Shown: in pieces, positions 32,571-45,234 of the stretch
Position numbering within the stretch: position 1 is the stretch's first letter
Layout: the number at the start of each line of letters is the position of its first letter
Assembly: GCA_036172665.1 (NCBI GenBank)
Contig: CM069876.1
Span: 42,501,001 to 42,565,000 of the forward strand
Direction of reading: 5' to 3'
Source of the DNA: Prosopocoilus inquinatus
Taxonomy: Eukaryota; Arthropoda; Insecta; Coleoptera; Lucanidae
Length of the DNA stretch: 64,000 bases
Translations under genes and position numbers: made by a program
The notes under the pieces: generated by a model
Told to the model about the DNA's origin: nothing
Seen by the model: the letters and a program-made list of their open reading frames with translations, nothing else
Databases searched by the model: none

Positions 32571-34430
32571 TTTGAAGCGGAATTATTACTATAATTATTA
32601 AATATTATAGGAATAAAATCGAAATTATAGTTGTTTTTCAGATGGGGAACCTGCGCACTTTTTTTTGTTGCTTTTCAATCACCCTGTAAGCGAGTTAAAC
32701 CAAAATTCTCAATTCGGACAAAAATAATATATATTTTTTTAATAAGATTAAGATTAACTCTTTGTGGCGCTACCTGTTATCATAAAGAAGAAGAAACTAT
32801 CTTAATCGAACACCAACAGTGCGGTTTCGTCTTCACGTTTTCAACGATAACATTTTCCTCAATAAATATTTAAAATTAACGCGAGTAAGTTATTCAAGGC
32901 GCCATCTGTTGCGCAAAATTGAATTTTTTCATCGAATTATCTATGACTGTATTTCATTTTTACGTGCAAAACCTTGCCTTCATCTAACTTTGCAGTGATT
33001 GTAGTTATTCTCAAAATTTAATCGAAAATGTAAAATGAACATGTGTTTGGGATGGGATTATTTAGAGCGCCATCTCTTAGCGAAAGCTAAAAGTATTTCA
33101 TTCTAATTTTAAAAAGCAGGACATGGCACTTATTTTTGTATTTTTTCAGCAAATAATTTTTTTAGAAAAATTAGTAGGTAGCAAGAAATCAAGGCACGAC
33201 ATCAGCCATTCAAGGCGCCATCTCTCGACCACACAGGTAAACAATTACTTGAATCAAATTTCCTCTATCAACGTAGCATCTTCTAGCTGGCGTTCTCACT
33301 TCTATTATTAGATATAGATATTTTTTTAGCAAATGATATTCTTTTAGCAAAACTAGATTTAAAAAAAAAATTAGGACACGACAACAATTATTCAAAGCGC
33401 CATCTCTCGACCACATAGGAAAGCAATTATTTTTATCGAATTTCTTCTAGCGTCTTCCTGCTGACGTTCTCATTTCTATCATCGCAATGATTTTACCTTA
33501 AAAATTAAATTGACAACCTGAAATCAACATGTCATGGGATTATTTAGAGCGCCATCTCTTGACCAAAACTAAAAGTTATTTAATTCTATTTCAAAAAGCA
33601 TGATATCGCATTTATTTTTGATATTTTTTTAACAAATTATATTTTTTTAGCAACATTAAATTGCAAAAAGAAATCAAGGCGTGACAACAATTATTCAGAG
33701 CGCCATCTCTTGACTAAATGCAATGCAATTATTTATTTATAATTATATCATTTCAACTTGCTACTGACGTTCTCACTTCTATCATCGCAATGACTTTAAC
33801 TTCAAAACCAAATTGAAAATCTAAAATCAAGATGTAATCGGACGTTTTTAGAGCGCCATCTCTTGACAAGAAATGAAAGCTATTTTATTCTAATTTCAAA
33901 CAATAGAAAACAGTTTTTATTTTGACTCCACATTATGATATTTTTTGTCGAAATTAAGTTGCAAAATCAAAATCAGAAAGACTTAATAGGAATTACGAAA
34001 AACTCCGCCATCTATTGACCAAATATGAAAACAATTTTAATCGGTTAATTTCCTCGTGACAGCATTTTATCTTTTTGCTAACTCACTTTCAAATGTCGAG
34101 ATGACTTTTTTTTCTCTCGAAAAGAAATTGAAATAAAAAATCAAGATGTGATGCGATTGTCTAGAGCGTCATCTCTTGATGAAAAATGAAAGCTATTGTA
34201 TTCGAATTTCAAACAATAGAAAACAGTTTTTATTTTTACTTCACATTACGATATTTTTTGTCAAAATTAAATTGCAAACTAAAAATCAAAAAGGCTTAAT
34301 AGGAATTACGAAAAACTCCGCCCTCTCTTGACCAAATAGGAAAACAATTTTAATCGGTTAATTTCCTCGTGACAGCATTTCATCTTTCTGCTAACGCTCT
34401 CACTTTCAAATTTGTAAGACTGTTAGGAAA
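32571..34430. repeat. Tandem array 3 of CTCF-like sites (about 152-bp unit)
   Basis: GCGCCATCT occurs at 32899, 33067, 33215, 33397, 33549, 33700 and 33853, with decayed versions at 34005 (CCGCCATCT), 34166 (GCGTCATCT) and 34318 (CCGCCCTCT). From 33397 on the spacing is 152, 151, 153, 152, 161 and 152. Most sites are followed by CTTGACCA or CTCGACCA and an A-rich stretch. All point the same way. The unit length is close to a nucleosome core. Confidence 0.88.
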
Positions 34431-34439
34431 TAAGTCTAT

Positions 34440-35060
34440 AAGGTGAGACGAGTAAATCTCTGTCAAGTTAGGAAGCAAGTAAGTCGTTTTCAAATTTTAA
34501 AACAGACGAGTACGTCTCTGTAACACTATAAGGCAAGGAATTCCTTATAAGGCTGTGAGGAGATAAGTCTCTGTAGAATTATGAGACAAGTAAATCTCCG
34601 TCGAATTGTAAATCGAGTAAATCTCTTATGTGTATGCCTCCGTAATATTATAAGGCAACCAATTCTTTATAAGGCTGTGAGGAGATAAGTCTCTGTGAGA
34701 CTGTGTGACAGGTAAATCTCTGACGAATTGTAAAACGAGTGAGCCTCTTAAAGATTTGTGAAACGAGTAAGTCTTTCAAAGATTTCAAAACAAGGACGTT
34801 TCCGTAACATTATAAGGCGAGCAAATCTTTAAAAGATTGTGAGGAGAGAAGTCTCGGTGGGGCTACGAGACAAATAAGTCTCTGTCGAATTATAAATCGA
34901 GTAAATCTCTTATAAATTGTGCAACGAGTACGTCTCTGTAAGGCAAGCAATTCTTTGTAAAGCTGTGAGAAGAGAAAAGGGAAACTATGAGACTGTGAGG
35001 CAAGTCAATCTTTGTTGGATTGGGAAGTCAGTAATAATCTCTTTTGATTGTGAAACGAGT
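34440..35060. repeat. Degenerate minisatellite
   Basis: Recurring short words AACGAGTAAGTCTCTGT, ATTATAAGGCAAG and GTGAGGAGATAAGTCTC, with variable spacing of roughly 30-45 bases over 600 bases. Old, imperfect array. Confidence 0.75.
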
Positions 35061-35167
35061 ACGTGTCTAGAATGTTACGTCTCTGTGAAGCTGGCTTTCC
35101 TTTTTGGAAGATTTGGGGATTGCTGCTATTGGTTATCATTGATCATGTGACTAATGACAGCCAATAA

Positions 35168-35490
35168 GTTTCGCCAAGTCAACGACGAAAGGCAATGACA
35201 GCAATCCACAGGAAATCACCAAAGCATGAAAAGCAGCTTAAGACTGTAAGGAGATGAGCTCCTCTGTGGAACTTTGAAAAAGTAAGTTCTTCTGACAGGA
35301 GGGAGCAAGAACGATCTGAAGAGGTTTCGCCAAGTGAACAACGAAAGCCAATGACAGCAATCCACAAATAAATAGCCAATTCTCCAAATCACCAAAGCAG
35401 GAAAAGCAGCTTAAGACTGTGACGAGATGAGCTCCCCTGTGGAACTTTGAGAAAGTCTGACAGGAGGGGGCAAGAACGAGCTGAAGAGGT
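35168..35490. repeat. Direct duplication, about 158-bp unit
   Basis: Two units starting TTTCGCCAAGT (35168, 35325), sharing AATGACAGCAATCCACA, AAAAGCAGCTTAAGACTGT and CTGACAGGAGG. Confidence 0.88.
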
Positions 35491-36935
35491 TATTCACTCA
35501 TACGAGAGAGGAGGGCCGAAAGCTTAAGAAAATAGTTGTCCTTGATACTGACAGAAAACTTGGATAAGGCATCCAATCATCCGATCGTGGAGAATGAGTT
35601 GAGGAGAAGTCGAAGAAGAATAAGTAAGGAAAAATGGAAATTAATACACAACAAAATTCTGAACGTACTCTTAAGAAGTTTTCATTAATATCCAATCAGA
35701 TGGAGTTCATTTTTGTTGTAGCTTTCGATTGAATTAAATTTTATTCAACTTGTATGTCAAAAAGAAATCCTGCGATAAGCACCGAATCGATGTCACAGTC
35801 TTAGACAGTTTTACCGTTGACGCCAAAAAAATCACATGTACCAGATAAGGCCTTATCACGGTTTAATTACCTCATATACTACAGAAATCTATTTCAATTG
35901 TATCTATAGCCAGCATAAATCCCTGCGTGTTTCGAAGGCCGGCCCAAAAATAAAGGCAGCGGAATGTGGCACTTGTATACAGGGAGGGCATAATCGCAGA
36001 GATTCCCACGTTCGTTCCTGCGCCAATCTCCTCCTGATAAAATAATATCGCCGAACGAAATACGATCGGTGCATGAAATGCATACTGATAAAGTGGAACG
36101 TACGCACATGTATGCATGCAGCGTACATGTGTGTACATACGTATATACGTACGTACACACCTCAATCGAAACCTGTCTGTCTGTTCGGTAATGGTCGTAT
36201 AACAGACAAGATAAGGCCGAGTGTAAAATTACACGCGCTTATCTACGAAGTGATAAAAGATTACGTAGGTTGACAGTATTTACATTCGTGTCTCTCGTAG
36301 CGTAGCGTATAGGTGATAATCAGAGGCAAAAATTCCTATTACGAGAAATTGTGAAATTATATACAAAGTTGTATCTACGTAATTCTCCCGAACGAAAAAG
36401 GCGCTATCTTAACGACACACAACTCAACGTTAAACAATGTTTGCAGTTTTTATGTTTTTCAGTAAACAAGGCAGCTTTTTATGAACTCCTGTAATTAAGA
36501 TAATTTTATTAGAAGCTACCGGAAAACTTTTGTTAGTCACTGGTTCGTTTAGTAATTTATTCATGTGAAAAAAGGAATTTTGTTTATTCCGGTCGTTAAA
36601 AAAACTGATTAAAGTTTGAAACTTATTTTATGTCGGTTCAGAAATCGATGAACCTGTAAGTGTACTTAAGGATCGATGAACTTGTACGAATCTTTCGGGG
36701 ATCTATGATTAAACAAGATCTATTTCTTATATTCCATCTCTTTAATTTCATTACACAATATAGACGAGAGGGATAATGCCCTCTAGATTATTACGTATTG
36801 AAAAGAAAACAGAAATTGTTAGAAACCATCATCTCATACTCACATGATTCGGTTATGGAAATGTTTTCAAAAAATTTTGTTTCTTTGACAGAGAAAGTCT
36901 ATCTTTTCTTTTTGCAGAGTACGAACTTTTGCGTA
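35491..36935. other. Intergenic with an alternating purine-pyrimidine tract
   Basis: Bases 36098-36162 alternate purine and pyrimidine over long stretches (ACATGTATGCATGCA, GTACATACGTATATACGTAC). No gene supported. Confidence 0.4.
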
Positions 36936-36939
36936 GGTA

Positions 36940-37700
36940 TGTTCTTTGGCAACTATATCAGAACTAAGAAGTAATAAGGAAAGGTTAAAAGGAGCCCTCG
37001 CATTTCATGTCAACTTATTTTGGAAAATATATAAAACTCGCTATGGAACGACATTAGAATATTTAAATCCCATCGCGACCAAGGAAAAGTTGGTTTGAAG
37101 GACCAAAAAGTGAAGATTCTCTATCAGCATAGATTTGATCAGAAAATTTAGTACAAAGAAAAAGTGTCAAGTATAAAAAAGCTTGTTTCTAAGTTTAAAT
37201 TCCCAGAGAATGGATTTCAAAAATTCGTTGAGGACGACGAAAATTATTTTCCCTTAGAAACCAATGAAAAAGGATTGATAACAATGATGAGCAAACTGAA
37301 AATGAGGAGAAACTAAGGAAAAGTTAAAGTGAGCCCTTGCAATTCATGACAACTTATTTTGGTAAATATGTAAAACCCGCTCGGGAATGGCATTAGGACA
37401 TTTAAATCCTGACGCGTCTGAAGCCCAAGGAAAAGGTGGTTTGAAGGACCAAAAGATCTAGATTCTCAACGGGCTGTATAGGTAGCAGAGATTTTATTAT
37501 TTGATCAGAAAATTTAGTAGACTATAAAGAAAAACTGTCTAAAGTAGAAAATAGCTTATTTCCAAGCTTAAATTGCCAGAGAATGGATTTCAAAAATTCG
37601 TCGGGGACGTTGAAAATTATTTTCCTTTAAAAATCAATGAAAAAGGATTGTGGATGATGATGAGCAAACAGAAAATGAGGAGAAATTTGCTGCTACTAAT
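36940..37700. repeat. Direct duplication, about 340-350-bp unit
   Basis: Copies share AACTTATTTTGG, TTTAAATCC, GGTTTGAAGGACCAAA, GATCAGAAAATTTAGTA, AGAGAATGGATTTCAAAAAT and AATGAAAAAGGATTG. Confidence 0.88.
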
Positions 37701-37939
37701 GATAACCTAATCTAACATCGTGCGCATCAGTTGGGATTAAGGATGTGAACTGTAATCCCAACCAGAGCTTTTGGAGTAGGGAGTAGCTCTATTCTCACTC
37801 TGAACCTAGGCCTACTTTTCCAGTAGGCATTAATCGAACTGAAACGGTTTCGGTTCAATTTTGCATCTCTGGTTTGGAATTGGCCCAATTTTCTGCTAGT
37901 TTAAGTTCACAAGGATTCTAAAAGCTAAGAAAAAAAACA

Positions 37940-38135
37940 ATAATTGAGACAAAATAAGGATTATGAAGTGCAGTATCAAAAATTTGTATTCTTTAAAAAT
38001 CTTCACACCGGTGCGTTTCCAAAGGTTCTAAAAAGCAATAACGAAAACAATAATCAAGGCAATATAAGGATAATGAAACGGAGTACTAAAATTTTGTATT
38101 CTTTAGAAATCTTCGCACCGGTACGATTTTTTTCG
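37940..38135. repeat. Direct duplication, about 115-bp unit
   Basis: Copies share ATAAGGATWATGAA, TTTGTATTCTTTARAAATCT and CRCACCGGTRCG. Confidence 0.85.
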
Positions 38136-38159
38136 ATCATTACCTCAACTTCCGTCAAC

Positions 38160-39075
38160 TGAGAAACAAGTCGAAAGGACGCTACTTGCTATGGATGGCG
38201 CAGAAAGAGAAGAAAGCATTTGAGAAGCAAGCGATCACCAATAAGACAGCCCGATAGTGACGGTTAATTTTGAACTTTGGTTGAAGAGGAATAAGCAAAC
38301 TGAGGAGACGTAAATAAGAAGTAAATTGGAAGAAAAGTAAGTATCAATAATTCAAGGCCAGCTGTATTAACAATGGTGGTGGTAAGGAAACTCGATAGTG
38401 ACTTGGCTGAAAGGAAGCAAGAAGATGGGGTAGTTAAAAAATCCGCAGAACGGAAGAGAACTGGCAAAAAGAAGATTATAAATAATTCAAGATCATGGAT
38501 ATTATCAATTACGGTTAAAAAGAAGACTTTGGCTCAAGAGAAGCAAGAAAATGGAATAGTCAAAAGATCCGAAGAATGGAAACGCGAAAAGAACTAGGAA
38601 AAATAAAGTTAGGAATAATTCAATTTAAGACCATCGATATTATCAATTATGGGTAAAAAGGAGACCAGAAAAATGAAGATGAAGGAGAAACAGCAGGAGG
38701 AGGAAGCATTTGAGAGGTTAGCAGCTATCGATAAGCAAATTCGATAGTGACGTGCAATTTTAAAGTTTGGCTGAAGAGAAGCAAGAAGATGGAGTAGTCG
38801 AAAAATCCACAGAACGAAAATTCAAAGAGTACTGGCTGAAAGAAGGGCAGGAATAATTCAAAACCATCGATATTATCAATTATGCTTAAGAAGAAGACAT
38901 GAAAAATGAAGATGAATGAGAAACTGCAGAAGGAGGAAGCATTTGAGAGGCAAGCAGCTAACGATAAGCGAATTCGACAGTGACGAGCAATTTCATAGTT
39001 GAAGCGGAAGAGAAGCAAGAAATTGAAGAAATCCGCAGGACAAAAACGCGAAGATAACTGAATGAGCTAAAGGTA
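38160..39075. repeat. Purine-rich higher-order repeat, about 230-250-bp period
   Basis: Landmarks recur in order: GGAAGCATTTGAGAGG (about 38703, 38934), CGATAGTGACGTGC, GAGAAGCAAGAAGATGG and CATCGATATTATCAATTATG. The Lys/Glu-rich frames reflect strand-biased purine content. Confidence 0.8.
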
Positions 39076-39224
39076 TGAAAGATCAATCATATCCATATCC
39101 ACTGTGGCTGAAAAGGTTGTCAATTGCAAAGGGAAAAAATATCATCGAGTCTGGTGAAAAGAAGGGAAAATAAGAGAATAGTAAATTGAAGTCATAGGAG
39201 TTATGATTGCTAACAAAATTTTGC

Positions 39225-39785
39225 AATTCCAAACAGACAGGTCCAAACCGAACGAATGTCAGAAAGAACGAGATTCAAGACGAGAAGACAAAGGCCGAGG
39301 AAGAGAAAAGCTTAAAAGCGTGGGAAACATGCTTAAATGAGGCGAGAGATGAATTCAAGAAGAAAGAAAATCAGAAATAACTCAAACAAAAGGCTTACCA
39401 AGCAATCCTTCGTCAATCACCTCAGGAGGAGAAAATGCAAAATGAAACCTCATGGATCAGCTGTACTATTGTGATTTGTGAAGAAGAAGAAGGGAAAGCA
39501 AGGAAGATATAATTTGAAGTCACGCAAAAGTTTCTAACTAAGGAAAAATTTGCAATTCCAAACAGGCAGGTTCAAATCGAACGGATGTCAGGAAGAACGA
39601 GACACAAAACAAGAAGATGCAAAATCGAATGAATGTCAGGCAGAAAGAGACACAAAACAAGATGATGCAAACTGAGGAAGAGAGAAACGTAAAAGCATAG
39701 AAAACGTGGCTTAATGTGGAGGGAAATAATTTCAAAGAGAAGAAAAGCCAGGAATGATTCAAACAAAAAGCTCACCAAGAAAACA
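39225..39785. repeat. Direct duplication, about 325-bp unit
   Basis: Copies share TTTGCAATTCCAAACAG, CGAACGRATGTCAG, GAGGAAGAGA and ATTCAAACAAAAAGCTCACC. The second copy carries an internal duplication of CGAATGAATGTCAGG.AG. Confidence 0.85.
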
Positions 39786-40920
39786 ATTGTGGATCATCTG
39801 ACGAGAAAACGCAAATGGCTACAATTTGGGAAAAGAAATGTTCCTACTCATCATGGTTAGTAAACAAGAATGGGAAAAACGGAAAATTATACGAAGCGAA
39901 CTGCCACTGTAAAATTTTGTTTTTGAAAAAATGTTCTTCTAGAAGTGGAAGCTGATTTTAAACAATTTGATATCGATGGGATTACGTCTGAAATTTAGTC
40001 TGTCTGATGCAATTCTTTGAGTCTGGCGAAGAAACACATCTTCTGGTTGAAAGATCCAGGAGCTTATCAACTTGACATTTTTTTTAGAAAAGTCTTGACT
40101 AAAGACTTTCCCAAATTTTTTTTTTCCTTTGAAAATTTTTGAATCTCTTTAGCAACTGTTAATTCCAATTACCCAAATACGATCGACGACGATTAGAAGA
40201 CGAAAAAAAAAGTATTGCGACAGAAATGACCTTCAGTGACATACTTCTTAAATCCATTAGAATCCACGTAATAATCAGCGATTAAATATTAGAAGAACAA
40301 ACCCAGAGCAAGTTGGATGTTTACGCGTGAACACGTGATAGAAAAAAAATCTCGCTTAACTTGCTCTAATACGTGCACATGTCGATAAAATGTTTATTAT
40401 CAGTCAACGAGTTTAGTCTCTCTTGCTCAATCTTCGCAGACTTGCGATTTCTCTAATCGGCCAGAAAGCGACGCACGTTTATCGGGGGGCCGCCGCCGCC
40501 GCCTGCCGTCTCCATGCAAGCAATTAACGAATTTCACGCGCGTTTCGAAAATTATCTCGCCGATAATTATTGTCGACTGAATAATGCTTGCTGCCACTTT
40601 GAACCGTGGAATCTGGGCGATTATGTCACGCATTGTTTTTAAAAGGCGACTTTGAAGTTTAAGTGTGGAGTTTTCGGAAAGGCAATTAAAAGTTATTGCC
40701 GTTTTAAGGAAACTACTAAACGAGGGCACTAACCAATAACAATTATGAAGGATAATAGCAGAATTTTTTTTTAAGAATAATTATAGACGCCGGAATGCTG
40801 AAGGCTAATTAAACTGGACCCTTATTGGTTCAGTTATGGATTGATGGTCTTGTAAATTCAAATTATTTTGTTTTTCTTCATGCGGAAACGGCTCGACGTA
40901 CCATTATTCATAACGTTTCC
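39786..40920. other. Intergenic with a CpG patch
   Basis: A GC-rich patch with (GCC)n lies at about 40480-40515. The 100-codon minus-strand frame there has no recognised domain. Confidence 0.35.
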
Positions 40921-41847
40921 GCTCGCAGTAACACCTTGCGTTAAAACCAAGGATGCGATTAATTAAGTTCGATTAACTTTTGTTTTAGCGGTTGGATCGT
41001 CTTGTAAGTTTGTGGAATCCTCCAGCATAGTATGCCAGATAATCCCACCAAATTTCATCTCGATCGCACCGCTAGGAAAATTGCTACGCAGCCGGAAGCG
41101 TTGAAGTGCTGCACAATTTTTCGCTCATATCATCACATTGCATTAACATTGTAAATAATAGACAATCAGTCCAATTCCAATTCATGTCGCTAAAACTTAA
41201 TTTGTCGGTAAGCAACGTAACATCGCTAGGTTCCCTAAAGTGCTATCCTGATTGCCACAACAGTAGTGAAAAGTTAGCGCTAGAAGTCGCCAGTGCAGTC
41301 GTTAAAACGTAAAGTTCTAGCGACGCAAGTCTTTAATTTTAATGATGTTCAATTAGAATCGGGCCGAAATGTAGGTACCGAGCGTAAAACAATCACTGTC
41401 CGCGATTAAATAAGTTCAATTAACTTTTGTTTTAGCGGTTGGATCATGTTGCAATTTTGTGGAAAAGTCCAGCAGAGTATTCTGGGCAATCCTAGGAAGT
41501 TTCATGCCGGACGGTCGGCCAGGAAAATTGCTACACTACAGTGTTGAAGAATTCTTCACTTGCAGCATCACGTTGCGTTAAAATTGTGAATCCTAGACAC
41601 AGGATAGGTACAAAGTGACAACCAAACATTGTCCGCGATTAATTAAGTTCGATTAACTTTGGTTTTAACGGTTGGATCATCCTGTAAGTTTGTGAACATC
41701 TTCAGCAGGGTATCCTGGACAATCCTAGCACATTTCAACCCGATCGCACGGCTAGAAAAATTATTACGCAGCCGGAAGCGCTTCACACTTTTTCGCTCGT
41801 TGTGCTTACATTATAAATAACAGTCAAATAATGGGTACCAAGGCGGT

Positions 41848-42163
41848 CAGAAAGTACTGGGACAAAGTAATTGTTATTTTTGACGGAAATCAAGCAAAAT
41901 GTTATGGTTTAAATCCAACTTTGAACAAAAGTCTTCATTATGCTCTTACTTTAACAATAAAACTGTTCTTATTTATTCTTAACTCATCAGAGACTGATCG
42001 AATGACGATACCATCATTTAATTTAGTAACTGCTTCTTGTTTTTTTGTTTTTCAGATAAGCAAAGTATCTTTCAACTATTTATAAATTTTGATAGGCAAA
42101 ACGTCATTAATGAAAAAACGCACCTTAATTGATAAAATCTTTGTTTGTCCCAGTATTTTGCTG
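41848..42163. mobile_element. MITE inside the repeat array, about 316 bp
   Basis: Inverted ends CAGAAAGTACTGGGACAAA (left) and its partner TTTGTCCCAGTATTTTGCTG (right). It interrupts one array unit. Flanks show a loose direct repeat (GGTACCAAGGCGGTCA / GGTACAGAGCGTCAAC), which is too long for a usual target duplication, so the superfamily is open. An open frame starting at 41831 is spurious. Confidence 0.7.
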
Positions 42164-42632
42164 CGTTGATGGTACAGAGCGTCAACCAACCGCCGCTCGC
42201 GATTAATTAAGTTCGATTAACGAATATTATGGAATCCCTTCCACAAGAACTTCTGAAATTAACTGTCTCTGTTGGAAAAAACTTAAAACTAACAGACCAT
42301 TACAGACGTTTTAGTTACTCTGAACATATGATAGTTTAGTTTCATTGATGTGTGTCACGTGTTTACTTTTCTCGCCGTTTGGTACTAAAGTGTTCAGGAG
42401 GAAGAGTTGTCTTTTGCTTGGGTTAGACAGAGTTGGTCGGATTGTCCTTGAGATCGGTCCGACATTTTTTTGACCAATTCAAGCGAATTCGAATAGAATT
42501 TGTTTCTATTTTTATGTAAGGTTATGCTTAATAAATATTATCATTATTGCCAAATTCTGTTGTAAATCGTTTTTGATTGCTGTAACAAAAAAAATTTTTA
42601 ATGTTTCATTAACCAAATACTTATTGGTGACT

Positions 42633-42745
42633 AGATAAAATAGCGACATCCTACGATCGCTTTTTCACCAAATAGGGCTGAAACAGCTGTACAAAGACTG
42701 CTCGATGTTTTCACTGCAATCAAAAACGATTTGCAAATTTTTTAT
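42633..42745 (+). repeat. Family A repeat, hammerhead 5' core deleted
   Basis: The 5' module AGATAAAATAGCGACATC is followed directly by CACCAAATAGGGCTGAAACA: the CTGACGA box and the first half of stem II are missing. The 3' part (CAGCTGTACAAAGACTGCTC, ACTGCAATCAAAAACGATTT) is intact. Not expected to self-cleave. Confidence 0.75.
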
Positions 42746-43130
42746 CATTTACTTATTATTACCGTTATTAACTTTTGTTTAAACGGTTGGATCATCTTGT
42801 AATTTTGCATAAGTCTCCAACATAGTATTCTAGACAATCCTACCAAATTTCATCCTGACGGCATGGCTATAAAAATTGTTACGCAGCCAGAAGTGCTAAA
42901 GTTCTGGAGATTTTTCCGGTTGCAGCATCACGTTGCGTTAATATTGTAAGTAATATGCAAAGTATAAGTAACGAGAGTCATCCAATCACCACCCGCGATT
43001 AATTAAGTTCGTCTAACTTTGGTTTTAACCGTTGGATTGACTTGTAATTTTGTGCAAACCTTCAGCCTAGTATCCCAGGTAATCCTGCCAAATTTCATCC
43101 TGATTGCGCGGCTAAAAAATTTACTACGCA

Positions 43131-45230
43131 GGACTTCCGCATTTCCAACGCGATTTAACGAGTTTCCGATCCATTTAGACCTTAGTTCAAGCAATTATGA
43201 AACAATTTGGTTTACGACTTTAGGACACGGGGTTTTTAAAAGAACCACCATGCCAGAATACTTTGTTTTGGTTTAATGATTAATTGTTTGAACATTGTTC
43301 TTTTTTTAATGGTGCACTATTAAGTTGCAAATTAATATTTACCTATAGTGAGTACATGGGTACTTCAGCGTTAAAAATAGCCCGGGTTTACATTAGCCAG
43401 GAATTTTACAACGCCATTAAAACCTGAGCAACACGCGGCCGATTATTACAAGGAAACGGCGCGGCGTCCAGCAAGCCTAGCTCGCCGAACACAATTTGCG
43501 TATTCTCGACGCACAAATATAAAACGCCGAAAAATAAATATGCCCGCGAATAATGCGCGTGCTATTTCAAGACAGGCATGTGACCCAATCTCTGCCAATT
43601 TGTTCACTCCGCCATAATTTTAGTAGCACCACTAAATGTCAGATCGTAAAGCCGCTGAGGTGCCAGCTGAATGCAGCTGAACTTTACCTGCGATCGACTC
43701 CTTGAATAAATTAATTAATCGACTAATTAATTAATCCCGCAAAGCCGCCGGCTTCTGCGAAATAATCGAGCGAGTACGAGAATTAATCATCATATCAGAC
43801 TCTGACACTGACCTTAAGCATTTCAAAACTACTATTATCCAAAGTCTAAGTCGTGATGTGATACATCGGACGATGTTCACGAGAGGAAATTTCCTTTTTT
43901 ATATCAAAACAGACCGAAAATCAAGGACAAAGTTTTTTTTTTGGGCAGGCATCAAATTTGAAAACCAAACGTTAAGGAGGGCAAAAGCAAAGAAGGAAAA
44001 GTTTACCCCAAATTAGCTATACCACTCCCCCCTCCCCTTCTGCACTCTTTCTTTTGATCACCTCACAAAACAAATTCCAAAAAGCAAAAGCAATTACCAC
44101 CTACCAATTATTATTATTTCTTCCGAGAAACTTTATAGAAATTCCATGTTTACCGACCACAACCAACCGCAAAATATTCTAAATATTCATTTTATGTCAA
44201 CTTGCTTGTTGGAAAAAATCGTCCAACAAAAATAAATAAAAAAGTCCACGGTTTAGTTTCTGAGGAGCTTCCAGTTTCGGGCCAAAATTGGAATGAATTT
44301 AAAGCACCTTTTACCTCGCCCGGAGTGATTGACGAAGGAAAGGTTCAAGGATCAAGGATTGTCGGGCAACATTTGTATTGTGGCCGGGGCGACGATTGCC
44401 AAACGCAACGGCATAGGCTGGCATGATTAAAAAAACAAGCGAAAATAGATGATGCACTTTCTCTACAACAACAGTCTGCAAGTCTACAAAGAAAAAAATT
44501 AGAAAAACATTTTCTTAAAATTATTAAAAAACTTTACGCGACCCGCGGCACAAAATTGAATATTTTGCGCAAATATTAGACAATTATCTCTTTATAGGTA
44601 GAGGCCTTGCAGTGTGAAAAGAACCTATCACGTGACCTGCGCTACGCAAGCTATACAGGTAGGTAAGCTCCGCCCATACGTTTTTCTCACGTTGCGAGAT
44701 CTCTACATATGATTTTAATAATTTTTACGCGTGCGAGTGTACAATCAGAATATAAAATAATCTTTACCTAATAAAATATAAATATACAGCTTTTCTTCTT
44801 TTAGTTTCTTTAATTATAACAAGCAAGGTGACAAAATGACGACTCATTGACGTAAGCTTGTTATGTGTGCAGTCTGCTGATTTTTTTTTAAAACACAGGC
44901 TTGATTTAAGTGAGCGTAAAATATTTCAAACAATTTTAAAATGAACTCTAAAGATAGAGAATATTTTTTTTTAATTATTATTAAGTAAACACACATCGAA
45001 ATTAAAGTCAACACAACGAAAGGCACCTTCGCTTTTAAAATTGCAGAATCTATTTAAACAAATCGTTGATTTGCAGCGTGCAAATTATGTTAATTAATTT
45101 CGCAATCAGTTGGCTTAATATTCGAAGCTTTTAAAATTAAATTAATTTAAAATTCCGATCGAAATGTGTTTGGGACAGTTACGCTCCTGCTTTGGCGGAC
45201 TCGTAGAGCACTTTACGGGAATTTTTGACG
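43131..45230. other. Intergenic, CpG-rich in parts
   Basis: Contains a CpG-rich stretch (43380-43790) with a TAATTA palindrome at 43710-43736, and a CpG-rich patch at 44280-44420. No gene supported. Confidence 0.35.
43710..43736. promoter_or_regulatory. Palindrome of homeodomain-type TAATTA cores
   Basis: ATTAATTAAT and ATTAATTAAT arms around CGACTA, giving four overlapping TAAT/ATTA cores in a CpG-rich neighbourhood. Homeodomain proteins bind such cores (established). Whether this is an enhancer is inference. Confidence 0.35.
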
Positions 45231-45234
45231 CTCC

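Larger units (their letters stand above)
40940..43130. repeat. Repeat array with GCGATTAATTAAGTTCGATT landmark
   Basis: Landmark copies at about 40956, 41403, 41635, 42203 and 42993, followed by AACTTTKGTTTTARCGGTTG, GGATCRTCTTGTAA, ATCCTAGCAAATTTCATCC and GCTACGCAGCCGGAAG. Spacing varies because the array holds a MITE (41848-42163) and a family A hammerhead fragment (42633-42745). Confidence 0.85.

Noticed and set aside
33397..34326. Regularly spaced short repeats resembling a CRISPR array
   Set aside because: The spacers are themselves homologous to each other, the period is about 152, and the DNA is eukaryotic. It is a satellite.
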